Positions 1 through 8,034 of a DNA stretch of 64,000 nucleotides are shown here, piece after piece. This stretch comes from Colimorpha_A sp045543555 (lineage in GTDB: Bacteria > Bacillota > Clostridia > Oscillospirales > CAG-272): positions 1 to 64,000 of the forward strand of contig JAZQMQ010000019.1 of assembly GCA_045543555.1 (NCBI GenBank). The letters are read 5' to 3'. Numbering within the stretch: position 1 is the stretch's first letter; every line of letters starts with the position of its first letter. Below the pieces are notes generated by a model that saw nothing but the letters and a program-made list of their open reading frames with translations, had not been told where the DNA came from and did not search any database. The translations under genes were made by a program, and so were the position numbers.

Positions 1-1
1 A

Positions 2-745
2 CATAAAGCAGAGTACCTTGCTTTCCCGTATTTGAACAAGAAAGTTGATATGAATCTTATTCTTTGGCAACAGGTATTCCATATTGCAGATGCCTTCTCG
101 TATTGTGTTGAGTGTGCTTTGAAGAAAAATCATTTTGCGAATGTTGAAAAAACAGATCGTCCGTTTAGCGTGTTTGGATATGTAGATAACGGTAAATATT
201 ATGGCGGTGGTTGGGATGGCGTTGACGCGCAAAACGTGTGCGGATTCTCTAATGTTCATCTTGATAATATCTACATTACTCGCATTAAAAAACACTTTAG
301 CTGCGGACTCAATGTGTCTAAAGACCCTCAAACTCAACTTGCGCTCCGTGCCATTGATGGTCTTGATATTACATTGCTTTCTGAAAAAGAGAAGGAACAC
401 GCTGCAAAAGCTATTGAGTGCGGCTATTTGTATCGCGACGGAGATATGCTTTATACCAAGATTCTTGTAAATTCGCTTTCAGATAGAGATAGACTATTTG
501 ATATCAGTAATGCTTTGCAGAATGGATACTTCGATGCCGATGCGGAAATTGTTGCAGCCAAGGTTGCAGAGCTTATCAAAAAAACTGTTCCCGATTATCT
601 TCTCGGAGAATGGAGATTGGCAAATAATCTTGCGAGTATGCCGATTCTTGACGCAGTTGTTGAATGTCTTATTGAAAAAGGCGTATTAACACCTCCTGAG
701 GACGGAATTGGCGCAGAAGGTTGTTGGATGAGCGTAGAAAAGTAA
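2..745 (+). CDS. Hypothetical protein, 5'-truncated by the window edge
   Basis: The frame is open to the left edge, and the first possible in-window start, a TTG at 32, has no ribosome binding site, so the gene very likely begins outside the window. About 247 residues are visible. The central part has a Tyr/Gly-rich stretch (YVDNGKYYGGGWDGV), and the C-terminal half is a set of amphipathic helices ending in ECLIEKGVLTPPEDG, which could be a winged-helix-like or effector domain. I do not recognise the family. It ends just before a hairpin terminator. Function unknown; only the reading frame is secure. Confidence 0.7.
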   Translation, partial: HKAEYLAFPYLNKKVDMNLILWQQVFHIADAFSYCVECALKKNHFANVEKTDRPFSVFGYVDNGKYYGGGWDGVDAQNVCGFSNVHLDNIYITRIKKHFSCGLNVSKDPQTQLALRAIDGLDITLLSEKEKEHAAKAIECGYLYRDGDMLYTKILVNSLSDRDRLFDISNALQNGYFDADAEIVAAKVAELIKKTVPDYLLGEWRLANNLASMPILDAVVECLIEKGVLTPPEDGIGAEGCWMSVEK

Positions 746-753
746 AAATGACC

Positions 754-793
754 ACCGCCGAGGGTAACCATTTGGTCGCTCTCGGCGGTTTTG
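754..793 (+). terminator. Intrinsic terminator after the first gene
   Basis: ACCGCCGAG (754-762) pairs with CTCGGCGGT (781-789), followed by a short T-rich tract, 9 bases after the stop codon at 745. Confidence 0.7.
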
Positions 794-1033
794 AATTCTG
801 CTTTGTCAGCACATCGGGAGCACTCTTGAAATTCTTAAGATTTTTTGCTATAATGTTCTCAACAAACGCGGCTAATCAGAAAACAAATCAGTGACCACCC
901 GTCCCTTTGGCCTTGAGAAAGCCGTGCATTTTTCTCGGAAGGGGCAATAAAGCGGTCACTAATTGCTTGATTTTTGCGGAAATTAGGGATAGTGAGGGAC
1001 AGAGAGAGCCTGCTTTACAGCTGCTCGAAATCA

Positions 1034-1079
1034 GTTTGCGCTCACGCGCACGAGGGTTAGAATCCCTCTCTCTCCGCCA
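1034..1079 (+). pseudogene. Truncated tRNA-Ser 3' half (attachment-site-like)
   Basis: A long variable arm (TGCGC 1037-1041 with GCGCA 1046-1050), a five-pair T stem with its loop (GAGGG TTAGAAT CCCTC, 1052-1068), a 3' acceptor strand TCTCTCC, discriminator G and encoded CCA (1076-1079) match the 3' half of a tRNA-Ser. The matching 5' acceptor strand GGAGAGA is absent from the roughly 200 bases upstream, so this is not a complete tRNA. Such 3' fragments are typical of the far end of an element integrated into a tRNA gene. The sequence upstream may be the element end; no integrase is in view. Confidence 0.7.
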
Positions 1080-1127
1080 ACAAAAACAGAACATTTGTCT
1101 ACCAAGACAAATGTTCTGTTTTTGTTT
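1080..1127 (+). terminator. Long perfect hairpin behind the tRNA-Ser fragment
   Basis: A 21-bp perfect stem (arms 1080-1100 and 1105-1125, loop ACCA) whose 3' arm ends in TTTTTGTTT. It begins directly after the CCA end, as expected of a tRNA terminator that came along with the 3' half. Confidence 0.8.
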
Positions 1128-1129
1128 AT

Positions 1130-1350
1130 CCAAGCCGCAGGCTTGGTATAGACGCTCGCAGGCTCGCTATTCCGTCGCTTCGCTCCTTACATCGCCGCAC
1201 AACGTGCGGTATATATCATCAGCCCTTCGGGCTGTATCTCATCACGCGCCAGCGTGCACCTTGCCTGCGGCTTGATGATATGCAATGCTTCACATTGATG
1301 ATATACCGCAACAAGTTGCGGATGATATACAAGGCCATGCCTTGATTTAT
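1130..1350 (+). repeat. Modular hairpin repeat, copy 1
   Basis: A run of short palindromic units (such as AAGCCGCAGGCTT, GCCCTTCGGGC, CCGCAACAAGTTGCGG) separated by a recurring spacer close to TATATCATCA. It starts just after the terminator of the tRNA-Ser fragment. A related array lies at 41236-41474 on the other strand, also directly behind a tRNA terminator, and shares the blocks GCTATTCCGTCGCTTCGCTC and CTTACATCGCCGCAC (as reverse complement). No protein is encoded. It resembles the non-autonomous REP/MITE-like repeats of gut Clostridia. Confidence 0.75.
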
Positions 1351-1434
1351 TTGCGGAAGTATGGTATAATCTAACCGATAAATAAGAATTTGTCTAACTG
1401 TTTGCAAACCGAATTTGCAGAAAGGAAACTGTTC

Positions 1435-2166
1435 ATGAATACTGAAACTAAAATCAGAGAGTTCCTGCTTGGTAACATTGACATAGTTGAATTTCGTCAT
1501 GAATATGATACCAATGATGATATTAACGAATTTTTGCAAAACATTGTAGACGCCCGCATTTCATCTGGTGTCGGCTTTATTCTTTCCCCTCGGAATTTTG
1601 ACAACAAAATTACCTTTGTGCAGAACTACCTCTACTGTTTTGCTCAGCCTGACCTTTATCCAGGATATGAATATGGGGATGACTCTTTCCTTTCTGTTCG
1701 AAACTTTCTCACAAAGGAATGGCGCATGCTGACGCATAATGTAAAAACCGCAAGCGGTGCTTGGAAATTTTACGATGGCGTCTTTGATATCTTCTACCAG
1801 CATGACCAAACAGTTGAGTATTGCGGAGAAAAATATCAGCAGGCTCATAGCTATATGTTGGATGTAATTCCATATTACCTAAGTGGCGGACAATCCGAGA
1901 TGTATATTCAAGAACATATTATTCCCCTTTTTCCAGAAACAATGCCCAAAACCCGTCGAATCAAGGAAACAAAGGCCCGTATTCGCCAAGAGTTCAAAAC
2001 TGAAAAGGGACATCCTTGCTGGGTACAATCTTCCGAATGGCCTCTTGGAAAAGACGGGAAACCTATGACCTATGTAAAAAAAGGAAAACGTGTCGGTTCT
2101 AAATATAGCTGGATATTCCGCTACGAAAGCACAGGAGAACTTACTACAGTAGAACAGTACGATTAA
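1435..2166 (+). CDS. Hypothetical protein (243 aa)
   Basis: The ATG at 1435 is preceded by AGAAAGGA at good spacing; an in-frame upstream start at 1390 lacks a binding site. No signal peptide or membrane segment. The C-terminal part contains HPCWVQSSEWPLGKDGKP, a Trp-rich stretch of the kind seen in some small SMI1/YwqG-like or immunity-type proteins, but I cannot assign a family. The N-terminal 30 residues are acidic and helical. It lies just downstream of a tRNA-associated repeat, a position where accessory genes are common. It ends before a bidirectional terminator shared with the DeoR regulator gene. Function unknown. Confidence 0.75.
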   Translation: MNTETKIREFLLGNIDIVEFRHEYDTNDDINEFLQNIVDARISSGVGFILSPRNFDNKITFVQNYLYCFAQPDLYPGYEYGDDSFLSVRNFLTKEWRMLTHNVKTASGAWKFYDGVFDIFYQHDQTVEYCGEKYQQAHSYMLDVIPYYLSGGQSEMYIQEHIIPLFPETMPKTRRIKETKARIRQEFKTEKGHPCWVQSSEWPLGKDGKPMTYVKKGKRVGSKYSWIFRYESTGELTTVEQYD

Positions 2167-2327
2167 CCAATTCCAATTCATTGAGTAGCGGCATAGTAGA
2201 AAAAATCAGGCACCTTTTGTTCGCTTTTACCTCGTTTAGACACCTTTTATCACGTTTATGGCATAAAAACAAGGGTGGCTTCTTAGAGCTATTCTCTAAA
2301 GGACAGCTTCTCATATCGTTAAATAAC

Positions 2328-2380
2328 AAGAGGCAGAGTAAAAAGCTTTTTAAAAGCAATTTACTCCGCCTCTTCTTTTC
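2328..2380. terminator. Bidirectional terminator
   Basis: AAGAGGCAGAGTAAA (2328-2342) pairs with TTTACTCCGCCTCTT (2360-2374), with T-rich sequence on either strand. It sits between the convergent ends at 2166 and 2386. Confidence 0.75.
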
Positions 2381-2385
2381 TTGGT

Positions 2386-3084
2386 CTATTCATGTATTAC
2401 TTCGGTAATATCATCTTTGTGGCAAAGATTGTGAAAATAACTCTTGCCGATTTTTTCATTTGCACAAAGCAGGTAGGATTTTTTCGCACGTTGTATCATT
2501 TTCTTTCTTACGTAATTTTCTTTGGGAGAAATGTCCGTAAGATATCCGTCATCAGAAACTCCACGGCAAGAAAACAATGCAACATCGGCATTATACATAT
2601 CTATTGTTTTATATGCTTCTTCACCAACCAATGCCAAACAACTATTAAGAAGATTTCCGCCCGTAGAGATCGTATTTATTCCGTATTCGGCTAATTTTAT
2701 CAGCGATTTCACACCGTTTGTAATAACCGTCAAATTTTTTTTTGATGCGAGAAAAGGAATCAAATAATAGCAGCTTGTTGACGCATCTAAAAATACAATA
2801 TCGTTGTCGCAAATGAAATTGATCGCTTTTTTTGCAATCATCGCTTTGGCACCGCTCTGCTCATATTCTCTGATTAAAAACGGTATTTTATTTTTCGAAA
2901 GCGCCGTTTCTTCAAGAACCGCTCCGCCATGGACGCGTTTTATAAGATTTTGCTTTTCAAGGCTTTGAAGATCTCGCCTTATAGATGGCTCACTGACAAA
3001 TAAAGTTTTGGCAAGGTCAGGCACACTTACATTCTTTTCCTTAAGCAATATTTCAAGTATCTGTTTTTCTCTGTCAATGCTCAT
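2386..3084 (-). CDS. DeoR-family transcriptional regulator
   Basis: 232 residues with the DeoR layout. An N-terminal winged helix-turn-helix (about residues 1-55: QILEILLKEKNVSVPDLAKT then SEPSIRRDLQSLEKQNLIKR) is followed by HGGAV and a sugar-phosphate-sensing domain of the DeoRC/ribose-5-phosphate-isomerase fold, with the signature DIVFLDASTSCYYLIPFL and TNGVKSL. It is divergent from the glycerol-3-phosphate-dehydrogenase-like gene at 3242, separated by about 160 bases that carry that gene's promoter. Regulation of that neighbour in response to a phosphorylated sugar or glycerol phosphate is a reasonable inference. The length is slightly short of the usual 250. Confidence 0.9.
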   Translation of the reverse strand: MSIDREKQILEILLKEKNVSVPDLAKTLFVSEPSIRRDLQSLEKQNLIKRVHGGAVLEETALSKNKIPFLIREYEQSGAKAMIAKKAINFICDNDIVFLDASTSCYYLIPFLASKKNLTVITNGVKSLIKLAEYGINTISTGGNLLNSCLALVGEEAYKTIDMYNADVALFSCRGVSDDGYLTDISPKENYVRKKMIQRAKKSYLLCANEKIGKSYFHNLCHKDDITEVIHE

Positions 3085-3151
3085 ATAACCATCCCCCCAC
3101 CTTGCGAAACGCTCAAATTTACGATTATTTGCTCATATTTCACAGCGGTCA

Positions 3152-3180
3152 TTGCGCAAAATGACCTTTTGAATTATAAT
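3152..3180 (+). promoter_or_regulatory. Predicted promoter of the G3P-dehydrogenase-like gene
   Basis: TTGCGC (3152-3157), 17-base spacer, TATAAT (3175-3180), about 60 bases upstream of the ATG at 3242. The DeoR regulator probably binds in this divergent region. Confidence 0.55.
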
Positions 3181-3241
3181 AACATCGAACATTCAAGATG
3201 TCAAGAGTGTTTGAACGAAATTAACATAAAAAGGTAAAATT

Positions 3242-4330
3242 ATGGCAATCATTACGGTAATTTGCTCGGGAATGATGGGCTCGGCCATCACGATCCCTGC
3301 GGCGCACAATGGTCATACTATTCGCTTGGTTGGATCTCCCCTTGATAACGATATTATTGAACACGGTCAAAAAACGGGAGAGCATTTGACGCTTTCCCTG
3401 TATCGGAAAAATAACGATACCAACGGTATCGATGCACCGTTTGTCATGCCCAGTTCGGTTTCCTTTCACTATATTGAAGAGATGGAAGATTGCATCAAGG
3501 ATGCGGATTTAATAATCTGCGGCGTTTCTTCTTTTGGAATGGATTGGTTCTGTGAAAACGTTATTCCAAAGCTACCGGAAAAGACACCCTTGCTTTCCAT
3601 TTCAAAAGGCATGATAGACGACGGAGAGAATAAAGGTCATTTAATATCTTACCCCGAATATATGCAACGCTTTACCGATAAAAATTTGCGCATTTATGCC
3701 GTGGGAGGCCCCTGCACCTCCTATGAGCTTGCAGTGCAAGATCCCACAGAAGTAGTTTTTTGCGGTCCGGATATGAAAACACTGCGTTGGCTTAAACAAC
3801 TGTTTGAAACCAATTATTATCACATCAGCCTCTCTACCGACGTTCACGGAGTAGAATGCGCCGTTGCCCTGAAAAACGCCTATGCCTTGGGCGTGGCATT
3901 GGCTATTGGCCTTTCCTACAAGAAAGAAGGCAGGGCTCTCGAACACTATAATTCTCAAGCAGGTCTGTTTATGCAAGCCTCCCGTGAAATGTATTTCTTG
4001 CTTGATGCCTTTGAAAGTACTGCAGAGCGCAACATTTTTGTCGGACTCGGAGACCTTTACGTTACTGTATTTGGAGGTAGAAATCGCAAGCTTGGGGCTT
4101 TACTTGGTCAGGGCTATACCTACAATGAGTCGATGGAAAGACTTCCCGGCATCACTATGGAAGGAATCGTGATCAGCAACCGTACTGCCAAAGCTGTTGA
4201 ACAGCTTGCCTCAAACGGTAAAATCGACATGAAGGATTTCCCACTACTCCTGCACATTAAAGAGTTGTTGCAGGATGAAGCAATCGTCAACATTCCTTGG
4301 AAAGACTTTGAAACAGAGCACGAAGGCTGA
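3242..4330 (+). CDS. NAD(P)-dependent glycerol-3-phosphate dehydrogenase-family protein
   Basis: 362 residues. The N-terminal Rossmann fold opens with ITVICSGMMGSA, a variant of the dinucleotide-binding loop. KDADLIICGVSSFGM and LLSISKGMIDDG match the GpsA substrate loop region, and the C-terminal helical domain has ECAVALKNAYALGVALAIGL, where the Lys is the conserved catalytic one, and GLGDLYVTVFGGRNRKLGALLGQG. The family interconverts dihydroxyacetone phosphate and glycerol 3-phosphate. It is about 30 residues longer than housekeeping GpsA and sits alone beside a DeoR regulator, so it may serve polyol or sugar-phosphate catabolism rather than lipid synthesis. RBS AAAAGG is close to the ATG. 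Confidence 0.8.
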   Translation: MAIITVICSGMMGSAITIPAAHNGHTIRLVGSPLDNDIIEHGQKTGEHLTLSLYRKNNDTNGIDAPFVMPSSVSFHYIEEMEDCIKDADLIICGVSSFGMDWFCENVIPKLPEKTPLLSISKGMIDDGENKGHLISYPEYMQRFTDKNLRIYAVGGPCTSYELAVQDPTEVVFCGPDMKTLRWLKQLFETNYYHISLSTDVHGVECAVALKNAYALGVALAIGLSYKKEGRALEHYNSQAGLFMQASREMYFLLDAFESTAERNIFVGLGDLYVTVFGGRNRKLGALLGQGYTYNESMERLPGITMEGIVISNRTAKAVEQLASNGKIDMKDFPLLLHIKELLQDEAIVNIPWKDFETEHEG

Positions 4331-4404
4331 TTTATAATACGAGCAAAAGATTCTCGCTTATTATAATATAGCATTTGTATCCGCAAATGCAGTGCTTGCC
4401 AAGA

Positions 4405-4443
4405 AAAAAGGACGAAGAATTTTAACAATTCTTCGTCCTTTTC
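4405..4443. terminator. Intrinsic terminator
   Basis: AAGGACGAAGAATT pairs with AATTCTTCGTCCTT around a TTAAC-type loop, followed by TTCC on the plus strand and a T tract on the minus strand. Confidence 0.7.
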
Positions 4444-4628
4444 CTGTCGATAGGTAACGTATTCTTTTGAATTTCTAAAACTGTCCTTTAGAGCACGCAC
4501 CATTTGCCACCCTTGTTTTTTTGTTGATAATGGAAGATTCGGACGGATTGTCTGGGACGCCCATCCCTACGAAACGGCTTCTCGGGTCATGGGGTTCTCA
4601 AAAGCGAGCGAAGTTGAACTTTGGGGAA
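4444..4628. other. Gap with a short sequence shared with 2263-2312
   Basis: No convincing gene. On the minus strand about 4480-4520 reads AAAAACAAGGGTGGC, then 12 bases, then CTCTAAAGGACAG. The same two blocks with a 14-base interval occur on the plus strand at about 2265-2307. The remainder is GC-richer unique sequence with no recognisable feature. Confidence 0.4.
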
Positions 4629-4660
4629 ACAAAAAAACCTCCCGTTTGAACGGGAGGTTT
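4629..4660 (-). terminator. Terminator of the surface protein gene
   Basis: AAACCTCCCG (4635-4644) and CGGGAGGTTT (4651-4660) with a TTTTTTTG tract on the minus strand, 18 bases past the stop codon. Confidence 0.85.
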
Positions 4661-4677
4661 AAGTGTTTACCTAAAAA

Positions 4678-5517
4678 TTATCTCTTCTTGGAAACAACGA
4701 TAGCAGTGCCAGCTACAGCTGCAAGAGCGAGAACTGCAACGAGAGCGTCGTTGGTCTTAGGATTCTCTTCCTTCATGTTGGGAACCAACAGAGAAGCGCC
4801 GAAATTATCGGGGTCAAATGCCATTGTGTCGGTCTTAGGGGTACCGAAAGCATATGCTAATGCACCATTAGCATTGTAGTCGAGGTAGCAGAGAAGCATG
4901 CCGATCTTGGTCTTGCCGCCTTCGAAGTCAACAGTAGCACCAGACTTAGCCTCTGCATCTTCAATCAACTGTTCCCAGCTTAAAGCAACCTCAAAATCCC
5001 AACCCTTATCGGTAAGAGCGCCCTTACCAGCGTCCATAAAAACGTCATCTCTCTTGGATTCCTGACGAACTACGTCAATCATGTTATCCTTCTGGAGACC
5101 CCATGAATAGAAAATAGCTCTGGAAGAAGCGTCCTTGCTCTTGAATACATTACCAACGTTAAGAGAAATCTGGAAAGCATCTCCAGTATAATCTCTACTT
5201 ACAGAAGTTTTAACAGCGGGGTCAGTTACGTGACCAGCAATGTAAAGATTAGTTTCATCGCATGCAAAATATATATCAATATATGTATTTGCAGGGAAAT
5301 TAGGAGCGCCTGCCCAACCCTTGGTTGTAGCATTTTCCTGGTTAATCAATACATGTCCGGACTCGGGATATTCACCAGCACTAAGAACACCGTCAATAGT
5401 AGGTGTAGCCTTAGCGATGTTAACATCACCAACAGGTGTGAAAGCAAATGTGGAAATAACTAAGAGGTTCAACAAAAGTGCAATTACCATTACGCTGCTT
5501 AAGATAAAGCGTTTCAT
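4678..5517 (-). CDS. Secreted CBM9/DOMON-like protein with NPKTN sortase signal
   Basis: 279 residues. An N-terminal signal peptide (MKRFILSSVMVIALLLNLLV) is followed from about residue 30 by a beta-rich module with TPTIDGVLSAGEYPES, IYFACDETNLYIAGHVTDP and YTGDAFQISL, the pattern of carbohydrate-binding module family 9 / DOMON-like domains. The C terminus is a cell-wall sorting signal: NPKTND, about 20 hydrophobic residues, then KKR. It is therefore probably anchored to peptidoglycan by an NPKTN-type (class B/E-like) sortase that is not encoded here. RBS AAGGAG precedes the ATG, and a consensus promoter and a strong terminator mark a monocistronic unit. Likely a surface glycan-binding protein; the ligand is unknown. 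Confidence 0.8.
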   Translation of the reverse strand: MKRFILSSVMVIALLLNLLVISTFAFTPVGDVNIAKATPTIDGVLSAGEYPESGHVLINQENATTKGWAGAPNFPANTYIDIYFACDETNLYIAGHVTDPAVKTSVSRDYTGDAFQISLNVGNVFKSKDASSRAIFYSWGLQKDNMIDVVRQESKRDDVFMDAGKGALTDKGWDFEVALSWEQLIEDAEAKSGATVDFEGGKTKIGMLLCYLDYNANGALAYAFGTPKTDTMAFDPDNFGASLLVPNMKEENPKTNDALVAVLALAAVAGTAIVVSKKR

Positions 5518-5574
5518 AAGAATTTTCTCCTTCGTTTAAATAAAATGTACAATATGTATGCTAGCACTGTAAAG

Positions 5575-5603
5575 AGTTTATCACACTTATTTACAATTGT
5601 CAA
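5575..5603 (-). promoter_or_regulatory. Promoter of the surface protein gene
   Basis: On the minus strand TTGACA (5603-5598), 17-base spacer, TAAACT (5580-5575), about 60 bases upstream of the start codon at 5517. Confidence 0.7.
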
Positions 5604-5904
5604 GAGTAAATTTAAAATTTTTTTAAATTTTTTTGTATTTTAAATTTTTCACATTTTTTTGATAATACTACACACCCACATCAAAGATTATCAACGTAAA
5701 AAAGACTTTTCCTACATAATATTTTAATGTCTAATTTAATTTTAAAAACAATTATTATTTAGGATTTTGTCACCGCATCGAGGTAGATGTTATTGTGCTC
5801 TTGATACAACTTTTCTATTGCAAACCTGCGGAAGGTTTAATTTAAAAAAACAGCAACAGGTTCGGGCAGCTATCCGAACACTCGACAAATAGGAGGTTCT
5901 TTGT
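5604..5904. other. AT-rich intergenic region
   Basis: About 300 bases, very AT-rich with long T and A runs in 5604-5760. I see no gene. A ribosome binding site AGGAGG lies at its right end, just before the ATG at 5905. Confidence 0.5.
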
Positions 5905-7178
5905 ATGGAACACAAAATTTTAGCCCGTTATCCTCTCGGTAACCCTCACCGTTTATGGCAGCAGGATAATTTCGTACTGTCCACATTCTCAGCAAAGGGT
6001 GAAAACATGCGCGGTATTCTTGAAACCTGCGCCGATGCAGGCTACACGATGGTCGAGATAGGATGGGCATCCCACGAGCAGGCAGAAGAAGCGCTCCGTC
6101 TGTGTGAGGAGCTTGGACTTGAGCTTGTTTATCAGGATTTTTCTCTGTACGGCGGTATGCAGCTTCACCGTATGGACAGAGAGCAGCTGAAGCCTGCCGA
6201 CATCAAAGCGGTTTGCGACCACGTCAGCCCTACAAGCGCACCGTCGGCTATTATATTTGGGACGAGCCGTTCCTCGACGATCAGCTTCGCGAGGCACGCC
6301 GTCAGGTCGATATGTTTGAGCGTGAGGTTCCCACCCGTTGCCCGTTTACCGTGGCAATTCCGAGCTACAACGAAATAATGGAATGGGATAACGGTCTGTT
6401 TTCAGGCTATCTTGACAGATCCTGCTCCATTATCGACCCTCCGATGCTTTCCCTTGACTACTACCCCATCGGGCTGCGCCACTATACCGATGAAAAACAG
6501 CTTGACGACTCATATATGTGGCTCGACGTCGGTCAGATGAGAGTGCTCGGCAGAAAGTATCAGATGCCTATTTGGTTCTATTATCACGGCATGAACTACC
6601 AGAATTACAAGAGATTCACATTCCCCGTGGTTCGTATGAATATGTACGCCGCCGCATTGTACGGTGCAAAGGGACTTCAGCAGTTCACGGCCTTAGGTGC
6701 TACGGTCGCCACCCACGGTGAGCCGGATATCTTCTTTGAGGATCAGAAGAAGATCCACCGTGAATTCAAGAAGCTAGGCAATACCCTTATGGCTCTTGAA
6801 AACGTCAACGTAATTCACTCTGACGACCTGCTTCCCGACTGCGAACACATAAAGGGTCTATCTGAAACAATGGCAGACAGCCGTCATCTGACGGGCAAAC
6901 TCCCGAAGCGCGTTTCTGTCGGTGAATTTGAGGATGCCTACGGCAATCAATATCTGATGATCCTCAACCGCGACTATGAGACCGACGCTTCCATCACGCT
7001 CAAGCTCAAGAATAGCAGCCTTATTTACGAGGTCAGCCGCATCACAGATAAGCAGAACGTTGTTTGGGATGAAACCAAGCAGATAAACGTAACTCTTGAA
7101 AAGGGCGACGCTATCCTGTACCGCATCCAGCCCGTCTCCGAGGAAGCATTCACCATAGAATACCGACTTGAAAAGTGA
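5905..7178 (+). pseudogene. Frameshifted glycoside-hydrolase-like TIM-barrel protein
   Basis: The first frame (from the ATG at 5905, RBS AGGAGG) encodes NFVLSTFSAKGENMRGILETC and continues to KAVCDHV. The homologous continuation QPYKRTVGYYIWDEPFLDD is in another frame from about 6222 and runs to 7178. One missing base near 6221-6224 accounts for the break. GYYIWDEP is the strand with the acid/base Glu in GH42/GH5-like barrel enzymes. The rest carries WFYYHGMN and a C-terminal beta domain (ILNRDYETDASITLKL). Together about 425 residues, a complete glycosidase-like protein. Either a recent inactivating deletion or a sequence error; the second half shows no other damage. Confidence 0.75.
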
Positions 7179-7185
7179 TTTATAT

Positions 7186-7222
7186 GAAAAGAAAACCGTC
7201 GAGACCGACGGTTTTCTTTTTT
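7186..7222. terminator. Intrinsic terminator
   Basis: GAAAACCGTCG (7191-7201) pairs with CGACGGTTTTC (7206-7216), followed by TTTTTTG. It lies 8 bases after the stop at 7178 and before the convergent gene end at 7251. Confidence 0.8.
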
Positions 7223-7250
7223 GAGTTGTCATTAAGTCGTCACATCTTGA

Positions 7251-7658
7251 TCAACTATTTTTAAGCGTATCCTCTTTTCCGCGATAGACGACGAATTTAC
7301 AGAAAAGGAATTCAAGGATGAAGTTTGATATCATCGTAACACCGAGGATCAGAAAGTCGTTTGCTCCCTTTTGCTCCGCGAGGTTACCGAGCCACGTTGA
7401 CAGTGGTGTGAATACAAGGTAGAATCCAAGCACTTTTGCCATTGCTATCGGGACGTTTGCCGCCGATTTGAAGGTATATTTACGGTTTAGCGTAAAATTC
7501 CACAAAATCGACATGAGCAGCGATATAAGATAAGGAATCCAATAGCTCTTTATGAATATTTCAAGCAAAGCAAACGATCCTATCTGTATTATTCCCGCCG
7601 AAATTGAAAATAGCGTAAACTTGATAGCCTGCAACAGCTGTTTTTTATTATCCATCAT
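7251..7658 (-). CDS. GtrA-family membrane protein
   Basis: 135 residues from the ATG at 7658 (RBS GGAG five bases upstream). Four predicted membrane helices with the GtrA/DPMS_TMD hallmarks: an N-terminal LLQAIKFTLFSISAGIIQIG, WNFTLNRKYTFKS after the second helix, and a C-terminal FCKFVVYRGK. The family is linked to flipping or transfer of polyprenyl-linked sugars into cell-surface glycans. Its start overlaps the 3' end of the yjbR-like gene by 11 bases, which suggests translational coupling. The specific glycan cannot be read from the sequence. Confidence 0.85.
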   Translation of the reverse strand: MMDNKKQLLQAIKFTLFSISAGIIQIGSFALLEIFIKSYWIPYLISLLMSILWNFTLNRKYTFKSAANVPIAMAKVLGFYLVFTPLSTWLGNLAEQKGANDFLILGVTMISNFILEFLFCKFVVYRGKEDTLKNS

Positions 7659-8034
7659 TTTTACTCCTATATATTTTATTTTTGTTTTTAGTCGTTTCAA
7701 AGCTTACATTAGTAAGAAACGACACCGTATCCGCGCTAGCATCGGGCAGCAGGATCGAGATCCAATGAAGCTTGTTCATATGATATGCGGGGTATACACC
7801 GTCAGCTGTACCGAACGAGCCGAACATTTCTGTCGGCAATTTGAGGTTCACTACGTCTATGATCGCGTCGCTATCAAGCCCGAATTTTCGACGTGACACG
7901 CGCATAACAATGGCATACCACTTCCGATTGTCTGCGTGCCTGAGAACCGCGGTTTCAAAATCCTCATCAAAAGGATAATCGGGGGACGTGTCGTACGAAT
8001 CGATGCACATATTTAAGAATTCTTGTTTTGTCAC
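7648..8034 (-). CDS. MmcQ/YjbR-family protein
   Basis: 128 residues with the CyaY-like fold of the YjbR/MmcQ family (possible nucleic-acid binding; cellular role unsettled). The family features are TSPDYPFDEDFETAVLRH, NRKWYAIVMRVSRRKFGL, a loop VNLKLPTEMFGSF and the C-terminal YHMNKLHWISILLPDAS, all in the usual order. Its start overlaps the end of the kinase remnant by 4 bases and its end overlaps the GtrA-like gene, so the three lie in one transcriptional direction. Intact, unlike its upstream neighbours. Confidence 0.88.
   Translation of the reverse strand: MTKQEFLNMCIDSYDTSPDYPFDEDFETAVLRHADNRKWYAIVMRVSRRKFGLDSDAIIDVVNLKLPTEMFGSFGTADGVYPAYHMNKLHWISILLPDASADTVSFLTNVSFETTKNKNKIYRSKNDG

Noticed and set aside
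907..1275. Plus and minus frames over the tRNA-Ser fragment
   Set aside because: They read through a tRNA fragment, its terminator and a hairpin repeat; typical artefact frames.
4480..4520. AGGGTGGC motif, possible T-box antiterminator
   Set aside because: The AGGGTGGNACCGCG consensus is not completed and there is no stem I or downstream tRNA-synthetase or amino-acid gene.
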